This document shows, piece by piece, positions 1-7,071 of a stretch of 39,412 bases of DNA (positions are counted from its first letter, which is position 1; each line of letters begins with the position of its first letter). A model generated the notes under the pieces. That model saw only the letters and a list, made by a program, of their open reading frames with translations, was not told the origin of the DNA and searched no databases. The DNA lies in NCBI GenBank assembly GCA_013204385.1, contig JABMNY010000008.1:1-39412 (forward strand), read 5' to 3'. The translations under genes were made by a program, and so were the position numbers. Source of the stretch: Candidatus Uhrbacteria bacterium (GTDB taxonomy: Bacteria > Patescibacteriota > Patescibacteriia > UBA9934 > GWF2-40-263).

Positions 1-273
1 ATTTCATCTATTGTGCGCAGATATAGAGAGGAAGAAGGAGAAGAGCAATACGAAGATATAAAAGGCAGATGTAAGGTAGCAACACTTGAAGAAATAAAAG
101 AAAATGACTACTCGCTCAATCCTGGTCGTTATGTGGAGATAATCGAAAAAGTAATGAGCGATGTTGATTTTGAAGCACGAATGAAAGAATTGATGGGTGA
201 ATTTACAGATCTGACAGACGAAGCGCATGGGCTAGAAAAGAAAATCCAAGAGGACTGGAAAACTATTTTATAA
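1..273 (+). CDS. hsdM: Type I restriction-modification methyltransferase subunit HsdM (3' end only)
   Basis: This is the C-terminal end of the DNA adenine methyltransferase subunit of a type I restriction-modification system. The frame is open from the first base (codons for I-S-S-I precede a GTG), so the gene begins before the window. The visible ~90 residues contain the SLNPGRYV stretch typical of the end of HsdM catalytic domains, followed by a charged helical tail (EARMKELMGEFTDL) of the kind that packs against HsdS. The catalytic NPPF motif and SAM site lie outside. It ends seven bases before hsdS, with which it should be cotranscribed. The family call rests on this tail and on the hsdS and hsdR genes that follow. 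The internal GTG at 13 is not a credible gene start. Confidence 0.88.
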   Translation: MSSIVRRYREEEGEEQYEDIKGRCKVATLEEIKENDYSLNPGRYVEIIEKVMSDVDFEARMKELMGEFTDLTDEAHGLEKKIQEDWKTIL

Positions 274-280
274 AAAAAAT

Positions 281-1381
281 ATGGCAACTTGGACTAAACA
301 AAAATTAGGAGATATAGCAGAAATGAAGTACGGGAAAATGCCTTCAAAAAAAAAGGTTGGTTTAGGAAACTATAAAATATTTTCAGGCTATAGATATTTC
401 GATGCGTATCCTGAAAGTAATTGTAAAAAAGGTGATGTTATTATTGTCGCTCGTGGAGTTGGTGGGACAGGTGATATTAAAATATCGAAATGTGATTGCT
501 ATTTAACCAATCTCTCAATAAAAATTTTATTAGATCAAACACAAGTTAATAATAGGTATTTTTACTATAAATATCTATTAAGCACTTTAAGATATCTAGA
601 TAGTGGGAGTGCACAGTCGCAGATAACAATTAATGATTTAGAAAAACTTCAAGTTAATCTTCCGGACCTCCCAACTCAAACCTGTATCGCCTCTGTCCTC
701 TCTGCCTACGACGATCTCATCGAAAATAACGAAAAGCGCATCAATGCATTGGAAGAAATGGCTCAACTTCTTTATACAGAATGGTTTGTGAAGTTTAAAT
801 TTCCCGGGCATGAAAAAGTGAAAATGGTTGAGAGTGGTACTGAGTATGAAATGATGCCGGAGGGGTGGGAGGTTAAAAATGTTGAAAGTTTAATTAAGCG
901 AATCCCTGTCGGTAAAAAATACGAAAATAAAAGCGTTTTTGAAACTGGAAAAGTTCCTGTATTAGACCAAGGAAAGACGGGATTAATCGGATACCACAAT
1001 GATGAACCTGGTGTGAAGGCTTCAGTTGAAAATCCTGTAATTGTTTTCGCAAATCACACTTGTTATCAAAATATTATAATGTATCCATTTTCAGCCATTC
1101 AAAATGTATTGCCATTTATACCAAATGATAAAAGAGATATTTTTTGGCTCAATTGGGCGACAAAAGATTTAATCAAGTTCAATGACTACAAGGGGCATTG
1201 GCCAGAATTTATGGCAAAGAAACTTGTTGTCCCTCCTGCTGATCTAACTAAAATATTTGGCGTTTTGGTGGGTAAATATGTTGCGTTGAGATATGAGCTA
1301 GAGATGAAGAATAAGAACCTATCAAAAAACCGCGATCTTTTAATTCCCCAATTAGTCACAGGGAAACGGGAGTTAAAATAA
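281..1381 (+). CDS. hsdS: Type I restriction-modification specificity subunit HsdS
   Basis: HsdS is the DNA-recognition subunit that places the HsdM methylase and HsdR nuclease on a bipartite target site. At 366 aa it has the usual two-half design. Target recognition domain 1 covers about residues 1-127. A central conserved helix follows at about 128-178 (LPDLPTQTCIASVLSAYDDL, then NEKRINALEEMAQ and TEWFVKFKFPGH). Recognition domain 2 starts near MPEGWEVKN (192-200), and a second conserved helix ends the protein (LSKNRDLLIPQLVTGKREL). The start ATG is seven bases after the hsdM stop with no clear Shine-Dalgarno. A run of nine A at 346-354 lies in the first recognition domain and could allow slippage. 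The gene is strongly A+T rich (20 G+C among bases 301-360), unlike the core genes downstream. Confidence 0.95.
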   Translation: MATWTKQKLGDIAEMKYGKMPSKKKVGLGNYKIFSGYRYFDAYPESNCKKGDVIIVARGVGGTGDIKISKCDCYLTNLSIKILLDQTQVNNRYFYYKYLLSTLRYLDSGSAQSQITINDLEKLQVNLPDLPTQTCIASVLSAYDDLIENNEKRINALEEMAQLLYTEWFVKFKFPGHEKVKMVESGTEYEMMPEGWEVKNVESLIKRIPVGKKYENKSVFETGKVPVLDQGKTGLIGYHNDEPGVKASVENPVIVFANHTCYQNIIMYPFSAIQNVLPFIPNDKRDIFWLNWATKDLIKFNDYKGHWPEFMAKKLVVPPADLTKIFGVLVGKYVALRYELEMKNKNLSKNRDLLIPQLVTGKRELK

Positions 1382-1385
1382 TTTT

Positions 1386-2405
1386 ATGGCAAAAACGTCT
1401 AATCAAGCTTTGAGTTTTACAAAAACTGCTATAAGTGCAGCAAAGCTTAGTATTGAGATGTTTAATAGAGTCGAACCACTACACTGGAAAGAATCTGTAC
1501 TAATGCTTAATGCGCACGCATGGGAGTTACTACTTAAAGGATCACTTTTAAAGAAGAAACAATCTATCCGCGAATCAGATGGGAAAACCATTACTGCCGA
1601 AAAAGCTTTGAATAAAGTATTTCATGAACAGAAATTAATAACAAAAGAAGAGGCAAAAACGATTGCACAGGTAATTTCATTGCGCAATGAGGCAACACAT
1701 GATCTGCTGCCTAATATTGAAGATGAAATCATGGCACACTTGATGTACTTTTCAATAACTAGTTTCAATCAATTAGTGAAGAAAGAGTTTAGATCACTAA
1801 GCGGTTCATTTGAAAAAAATTATTTGTCCATCGCTCTCGGAAATCATACCTTTTATTCCAACAAAGTTGAAAAGCTATTTAAATATTCCCGCAAGAAAAG
1901 CACAGAACAAAATCGGGTTCTATTCCTTCTGGATAGAGGTTGCGAATTTGTAGACAATGCTGCGAACACGCAAATGAAAACCAAGAAGCTTTGGGATGCG
2001 AAAGTCAAATCTTTACCTAGAAAATCCCGGGTTGCAATGCATCTCTCAGTTTACGACTATATTAATACTCAGGAAAATGTTCGTCTTCTTCCAGTTCATG
2101 TAGCTAGAGGATATACTGCATCTGTAGATGTTCATCCGTCAAAAAATCCTAATGCGCCAGTAGTTATCAAAAAGACTGACCCAAACAAAGACTTTCCACA
2201 TTTTACGAGTGATGTGGCAAGAATACTTGAAAAAGATCAAAGTTTTATTGCAAAGATGGCAAGAAAACTTGGTATTCGCCAAAATGAGGAGTACTGCTAC
2301 TTGCACAAGTTAAAAAAAGGCGAAAACCCGAAATATTCAGATAAGGGGCTGAATTATATGAAAAGTTATTTAGAAACACACCCTACGTTTAATCCATATA
2401 AATAA
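1386..2405 (+). CDS. DUF3644 protein with HEPN-like R-N-x3-H motif
   Basis: A 339-aa protein starting four bases after hsdS. I recognise the N-terminal ~135 residues as the DUF3644 type: a helical domain beginning KTAISAAKLSIEMFNRVEP, with NAHAWELLLKG at about 42-52. Residues 100-105 read R-N-E-A-T-H, which fits the R-(N/polar)-x3-H signature of HEPN ribonucleases. The C-terminal ~200 residues are basic and unassigned. DUF3644 genes are often seen in defence loci and HEPN proteins are frequently RNases, so an abortive-infection or accessory role beside the restriction system is plausible; that role is inference. It takes the slot between hsdS and hsdR, is A+T rich like its neighbours, and ends three bases before the truncated hsdR copy. 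Confidence 0.75.
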   Translation: MAKTSNQALSFTKTAISAAKLSIEMFNRVEPLHWKESVLMLNAHAWELLLKGSLLKKKQSIRESDGKTITAEKALNKVFHEQKLITKEEAKTIAQVISLRNEATHDLLPNIEDEIMAHLMYFSITSFNQLVKKEFRSLSGSFEKNYLSIALGNHTFYSNKVEKLFKYSRKKSTEQNRVLFLLDRGCEFVDNAANTQMKTKKLWDAKVKSLPRKSRVAMHLSVYDYINTQENVRLLPVHVARGYTASVDVHPSKNPNAPVVIKKTDPNKDFPHFTSDVARILEKDQSFIAKMARKLGIRQNEEYCYLHKLKKGENPKYSDKGLNYMKSYLETHPTFNPYK

Positions 2406-2408
2406 TCT

Positions 2409-2492
2409 ATGAACCAATTTTCAGAAGACAACTTAGTCGAGCAAACCGTCATTAAACTCATCAAGAAAATATAGGGTGATTCGGCGTGTCAT
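2409..2492 (+). pseudogene. Truncated duplicate of the 5' end of hsdR
   Basis: Bases 2409-2492 match the first 84 bases of hsdR (3803-3886) at 76 positions by hand alignment. The first 40 bases are identical and mismatches begin at position 42. The reading frame starts identically (MNQFSEDNLVEQTVIKLIK) but the tryptophan codon at residue 22 is TAG, so only a 21-aa peptide (2409-2474) could be made. Similarity ends abruptly near 2492. It lies directly after the DUF3644 gene, where an intact hsdR would be expected, and fic plus a full hsdR follow. The simplest reading is that an older hsdR start was left behind when a fic-hsdR segment entered. Confidence 0.9.
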
Positions 2493-2550
2493 AAATTCAG
2501 ATGGAAGCGGATGTTTTCAGAAATAGCAACAGTTAAAAGCAAAATTGCAC

Positions 2551-2646
2551 TTTGTTAAATAGAAAAGATAGAGATATTGCAAAAATGGCTAATCTGTGCT
2601 AAAATAATAGCATATTTGTTAAATGCTAAACCTAGATTTGTTAAAT
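2551..2646 (+). repeat. Three direct copies of TTTGTTAAAT around the fic promoter
   Basis: The ten-base word TTTGTTAAAT occurs exactly at 2551-2560, 2615-2624 and 2637-2646. It therefore flanks the fic promoter and fills its leader. An inverted repeat, TGCTA-N6-TAGCA, lies at 2597-2612 over the -10 box, and TGCTAAA recurs at 2624-2630. The arrangement resembles an operator region of a self-regulated cassette. The regulator is not identified; the Fic protein's own C-terminal region is one candidate. Confidence 0.55.
2577..2605 (+). promoter_or_regulatory. Sigma70-type promoter of fic
   Basis: TTGCAA at 2577-2582, a 17-base spacer, and TAAAAT at 2600-2605 preceded by TGC (extended -10). Transcription would start near 2612, leaving a leader of about 43 bases before the ATG at 2655. 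It lies between the hsdR remnant and fic, so fic and the coupled hsdR can be expressed apart from hsdM and hsdS. Confidence 0.55.
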
Positions 2647-2654
2647 CTTTTTCT

Positions 2655-3806
2655 ATGGACTACCCAAAAATCGACATCCCACAATTCAATTTTGACTCAC
2701 CTCTCACCAATTTGGTGATTCGTCTGGACCATCTACGGACAAAACAGCTTACCGGCACCACCCCTGCCCCTGTATTTTTTGACCTCAAACGTCTATTTCA
2801 TATATTGGAAAGTGTCCAATCTGCCAGAATTGAGGGCAACCGCACTACCATTGCCGAGATCATCGATTCTCGTATAGAAAAAAAACCTGTAGGCAATGAT
2901 GAACAATTTCGTGAGATTGAGAATATTGAAAAAGCATTACAATTTATCGATGAGAATGTTATTGATTTTTCTATCAACAGACTGTTTATATCGCATCTGC
3001 ATAAGCTTGTGGTAGACGGTCTGACGCGCGAAGGCAGTAGTACACCTGGGCAATATAGAAAAGGAGCAATTGCTATTCAAAACTCCCCTCACCAGCCACC
3101 AGATGGCATCCATGTACAAGATTTGATGGATGAGCTTGTTGTGTTTATCCACAAAGAGGACGATAAAAAATATGATTTGCTGAAAATTGCCATTGCTCAT
3201 CACCGCTTTACATGGATTCATCCGTTTGATAATGGCAATGGGAGAATGTCTCGCCTCATAACCTACGCAATGTTAGTCAAGTTTGGATTTAATGTAGATA
3301 AAAGCGGTCGAGTGCTCAACCCAACTGGACTGTTTTGCACTGATCGGCAAAAATATTACGATATGCTGGGCGATGCCGATGTAAATGGTAACGCAGGCAT
3401 GGTTAATTGGTGTATTTATGTATTGGAAGGATTGGTAGTGGAGATGGAAAAAATAGATAAACTTGCGAATTACGAATACCTATCAACACATATTTTGACC
3501 CCCGCTATACAGTACGCCCAGAAAGTCGGATCAGTGAGTGCAGAAGAATATCTCGCCCTCAAATATGCAGTGGACAAAAGCGTCTTGACCGCAGGTGGTC
3601 TTAAAGAGGTTTTTCCTGATTACTATCCGGTAAAATTATCTCGCTTTATCGCTGATATGAAACAAAAGCACTTTCTTTTGGCATACCCAAATCCAAACAG
3701 CAAATCGTATGTCATGAGTTTTTCTCAAAACAAACTACTCCGATACGTGGCGCGTGAACTGATGGATAAAGGCTTTATTCTTTCTGAAGATAAAGAAAGT
3801 TTATGA
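2655..3806 (+). CDS. Fic-family protein (predicted AMPylase) with N-terminal inhibitory motif
   Basis: A 383-aa Fic/DOC-fold enzyme, a family that usually transfers AMP from ATP to a hydroxyl side chain of a target protein. The active-site motif is complete: HPFDNGNGRMSR at 189-200, with the catalytic His at 189. An inhibitory (S/T)xxxE(G/N) motif, SARIEG at 56-61, lies N-terminal as in class II Fic proteins, so activity should be self-restrained. The C-terminal ~100 residues look like a winged-helix region. The ATG at 2655 is preferred over a TTG at 2577, because the extra 26 residues are unlike the family and the TTG is part of the predicted -35 box. The stop overlaps the hsdR start (ATGA at 3803-3806), which couples their translation. 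Its target is unknown; it could modify HsdR, or guard or silence the restriction system. Confidence 0.93.
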   Translation: MDYPKIDIPQFNFDSPLTNLVIRLDHLRTKQLTGTTPAPVFFDLKRLFHILESVQSARIEGNRTTIAEIIDSRIEKKPVGNDEQFREIENIEKALQFIDENVIDFSINRLFISHLHKLVVDGLTREGSSTPGQYRKGAIAIQNSPHQPPDGIHVQDLMDELVVFIHKEDDKKYDLLKIAIAHHRFTWIHPFDNGNGRMSRLITYAMLVKFGFNVDKSGRVLNPTGLFCTDRQKYYDMLGDADVNGNAGMVNWCIYVLEGLVVEMEKIDKLANYEYLSTHILTPAIQYAQKVGSVSAEEYLALKYAVDKSVLTAGGLKEVFPDYYPVKLSRFIADMKQKHFLLAYPNPNSKSYVMSFSQNKLLRYVARELMDKGFILSEDKESL

Positions 3807-6800
3807 ACCAATTTTCAGAAGACAACTTAGTCGAGCAAACCGTTATCAAACTCATCAAAGAAATATGGGATGATTCGGCTTGCCATATCAATGCTTATTC
3901 TGATACCGAGGACGCTAAACTCGGGCGTGAGCATCGTGGTGAAGTGGTGCTAAAAAAATATTTATTACCCGCCCTTCAAAAAATCAATCCAACATTGCCA
4001 AATGATGCACTTGAACAAGCAATCGAAATCATCACTCGTGATAGATCAAACCTTAATTTGGTAAAAGCCAATCAAGGAATTTATAAACTTTTGCAAAATG
4101 GCGCAAATGTAAATGTAGCCAAAGAGAATGGCGACACGGATACAGAGCGAGTTCAATTTTTTGATTTTGAAAAACCAGAGAATAATAATTTCTTGGCTGT
4201 ATCTCAGCTTTGGATTGTTGGCGAAATGTACACACGCAGACCTGACGTAATTCTTTATGTAAATGGTATTCCTTTAGTTTTATTAGAACTCAAAGCGTCA
4301 CACAAAAGCCTGGTAGATGCTCATCACGACAATATTCGTGATTATAAAGACACTATTCCAAAGCTCTTTTGGTATAACATGGGAATTATTATCAGTAATG
4401 GTATTGAAAATAAATTTGGATCACTTACTGCACCTTATGAATTTTTTAATGAATGGAAAAAATCCGCAAGTGAAGATGAAAAACCAAAAACTGATTTACA
4501 AACAATTCTCTCTGGGATCTGTGACAAAACTAGATTATTGGATATCTTTGAAAACTATATTTTGTTTGATGAGGCTAAAAGCGAAGTAAAAAAGATTGTA
4601 CCGCGTTATTTTCAATATTTGGGGGTAAATCGTGCCTTTAAAAATGTGGTGAACCGAGAGAATCTAGATGGAAAACTCGGCGTATTTTGGCACACGCAAG
4701 GCTCTGGAAAATCATATTCTATGTTATGGCTCTCACAAAAAGCCCTCAGAAAACTTACTGGGAATTTTACATTTGTGATTGTAACAGACAGAACACAGCT
4801 TGATACTCAAGCGTACAAAAATTTCGTTAATGTTGGTGTTATTCACGAATCAAAAATACATGCTGACAGCATTGTCCATCTAAAAGAATTGCTGGCACAA
4901 GATCATCGCCAAATATTCACCACAATTCAAAAATTTCAGGATATTTCAGGCGCCATATCTGAACGTAAAGACATTATTGTGATGACTGACGAAGCGCATC
5001 GTACGCAATATGACCGCATGGCTCTCAACATGCGTAAATCTTTACCAAACGCCTCTTTTATTGGCTTTACAGGAACACCACTTATGGCAGATGGCGAAGC
5101 CGAGACGGAAAGGACTTTTGGTAAATATGTTTCAGTTTATAACTTTGGTCAATCAGTAGCAGATGGGGCAACAGTGCCACTCTATTACGAAAATCGAGTA
5201 CCAAGCTTGAAGAATGTTAATGAAAATCTTGAAGAACAAATGGGACAACTCATGGATAGATATGACCTAGATGAAGACGAAGAGGAAAAGATAGAGCAAG
5301 AATTCTCAACTTTTTATGAGATTATTACCCGTGAAGATCGCTTAAACACCATTGCTCGCGACATTGTGGAACATTATGTGGGAAGAGGATATGACGGGAA
5401 AGCAATGGTGGTGTCTCTCGACAAAAAAACCACTTTTCGCATGTATGACAAAGTTAAAAAGGAGTGGGATCGCTATATCGCCAAATTACGCATGGATCTC
5501 TCGCGTACAAAAGATGAACGAGAACAAGAAAAGATTTTGGCAAAATTAGAACAACACGAAAATGTTGATATGGCCGTCATGGTGAGTCTTGGTGGCAATC
5601 AAAACGAAATTGCCGACATGGAAGAATATGAAATTGATGTAAAACCAATTCGAGAAAGAATAATTCACGAAGATTTGGAGAAAGAATTCAAAGACCCTGA
5701 TAGTAATCTGCGAATTATATTTGTTTGTGCAATGTGGCTTACAGGTTTTGACGTTCCAAATCTATCAACTTTGTATCTTGATAAACCGTTAAAAAATCAC
5801 ACGTTAATGCAAACCATTGCGCGTGCCAATCGCGTAGCAGATGAAGGCAAAAAGAACGGACTTATTGTTGATTATATTGGTGTATTCAAAAACATTGAAC
5901 GTGCTTTAGCTTTGTATGCAGCCAACGGACTTTATGAGGATGAAATAATCAAAAGTAAAGATGAACTGTTAAATGACTTGAAGAACACATTACGTACTGT
6001 TAAAGAATTTTTGAGAGCTGAACAGATTGAACTTGAGCCATTATTGTTAGCGCCAGCTGAACAAAAACTGTTGTTGCTTGAAAAATACGCCAATACAATT
6101 ATTGGGGGGCAGGAAAAGAAAAAGAAGTTTTTAAACCTTGCCAGTGATTTACATAGTGCATACCGCTCAGTATTACCTGATCCAGATGCAGAAGATTATT
6201 ATCATGAAGTTACAGCTGTTCGTGTACTTGCTTCCCGGATTCGCGATGTGGGTTCACAAAGTATTGATGTTTCCCAAGTTAAAAAAGATTTGGAAGATCT
6301 ACTAAATAAATCGATCCAAACAGGAGAATATGTAATATCTGCCCACAAAAAAATAAAAGACCTAAGTGCACTTGATGCTGATGCATTGCAAGCATTTTTT
6401 GCAGGCCTAGACAACAAAAATTTACAAGTTGAAGCAATGACAGCTGAGCTAGAAAAGAAGATTACAGAAATGGTAAAGAGAAACAAGAAGCGTGCAAAAT
6501 TTATGGAAAGGCTTATGTCACTTTTGAAGGAATATAATAGTGGCGCACATGACGTTGATCAACTCTTTGATGATCTAGTCACCCTTGCAAAAGATTTGGA
6601 TGAGGAAGAACAACGAGCTGTAAAAGAAAATTTGAATGAAGATGAATTGGCAATTTTCGATCTATTAGTTAAAGAAAATCTGAATCCAGATGAGGTGTCT
6701 AGTATTAAAAATTCAACTCATGAATTGCTAGAAAACCTTAGACCACTTTTAGTGCCACACTGGAGAGATTTTGAAGTAAATCGGGCTGGAGTGAAAATCG

Positions 6801-6934
6801 TAATATCAGATTTATTATTCACAAAATTGCCAGAGCCAACATATACAGAAAAAGAATGTGAACTGAAAGGCTTGGAGGTTTACAATTTTGTTTATGAACA
6901 TTATCAAGATGCTAGAAGCTTGGCATACGCTTAA
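3803..6934 (+). CDS. hsdR: Type I restriction enzyme ATP-dependent endonuclease subunit HsdR
   Basis: A 1043-aa motor and nuclease subunit that translocates DNA and cuts it when the HsdS target is unmethylated. The PD-(D/E)xK nuclease is visible as RRPDVILYV with D148, then E162-L-K164. The superfamily 2 helicase follows: Walker A TQGSGKS at 298-304, DEAH at 396-399, GFTGTPL near 423, then LTGFDVPNL and QTIARANRV as later motifs. A long helical C-terminal region should contact the methylase. All catalytic motifs are intact and the length is normal. The start overlaps fic by four bases. Its first 84 bases are duplicated upstream at 2409-2492. A terminator follows at 7033-7060. Confidence 0.97.
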   Translation: MNQFSEDNLVEQTVIKLIKEIWDDSACHINAYSDTEDAKLGREHRGEVVLKKYLLPALQKINPTLPNDALEQAIEIITRDRSNLNLVKANQGIYKLLQNGANVNVAKENGDTDTERVQFFDFEKPENNNFLAVSQLWIVGEMYTRRPDVILYVNGIPLVLLELKASHKSLVDAHHDNIRDYKDTIPKLFWYNMGIIISNGIENKFGSLTAPYEFFNEWKKSASEDEKPKTDLQTILSGICDKTRLLDIFENYILFDEAKSEVKKIVPRYFQYLGVNRAFKNVVNRENLDGKLGVFWHTQGSGKSYSMLWLSQKALRKLTGNFTFVIVTDRTQLDTQAYKNFVNVGVIHESKIHADSIVHLKELLAQDHRQIFTTIQKFQDISGAISERKDIIVMTDEAHRTQYDRMALNMRKSLPNASFIGFTGTPLMADGEAETERTFGKYVSVYNFGQSVADGATVPLYYENRVPSLKNVNENLEEQMGQLMDRYDLDEDEEEKIEQEFSTFYEIITREDRLNTIARDIVEHYVGRGYDGKAMVVSLDKKTTFRMYDKVKKEWDRYIAKLRMDLSRTKDEREQEKILAKLEQHENVDMAVMVSLGGNQNEIADMEEYEIDVKPIRERIIHEDLEKEFKDPDSNLRIIFVCAMWLTGFDVPNLSTLYLDKPLKNHTLMQTIARANRVADEGKKNGLIVDYIGVFKNIERALALYAANGLYEDEIIKSKDELLNDLKNTLRTVKEFLRAEQIELEPLLLAPAEQKLLLLEKYANTIIGGQEKKKKFLNLASDLHSAYRSVLPDPDAEDYYHEVTAVRVLASRIRDVGSQSIDVSQVKKDLEDLLNKSIQTGEYVISAHKKIKDLSALDADALQAFFAGLDNKNLQVEAMTAELEKKITEMVKRNKKRAKFMERLMSLLKEYNSGAHDVDQLFDDLVTLAKDLDEEEQRAVKENLNEDELAIFDLLVKENLNPDEVSSIKNSTHELLENLRPLLVPHWRDFEVNRAGVKIVISDLLFTKLPEPTYTEKECELKGLEVYNFVYEHYQDARSLAYA

Positions 6935-7032
6935 ACACAAGAAGAAGTTTTTGGTCGGGGCAATTCACCTCTTTAGTTCCCCTCTGCCCGCCGCCCAAAA
7001 CGAAACAAGAAAATCGTTTTAATTTTTCCACT

Positions 7033-7060
7033 AAAAAATCACCGTTGCCGGTGATTTTTT
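7033..7060. terminator. Bidirectional terminator between hsdR and clpB
   Basis: A perfect 12-bp stem, AAAAAATCACCG paired with CGGTGATTTTTT, has a TTGC loop and gives U-rich tails in both directions. It can end the convergent hsdR (plus) and clpB (minus) transcripts. Bases 6935-7032 hold nothing else that I recognise. Confidence 0.9.
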
Positions 7061-7071
7061 GAACTCTTTTT

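Noticed and set aside
2577-2654. Fic start at the TTG at 2577
   Set aside because: The TTG is part of the predicted -35 box and the 26 extra residues do not resemble Fic N-termini; the ATG at 2655 fits.
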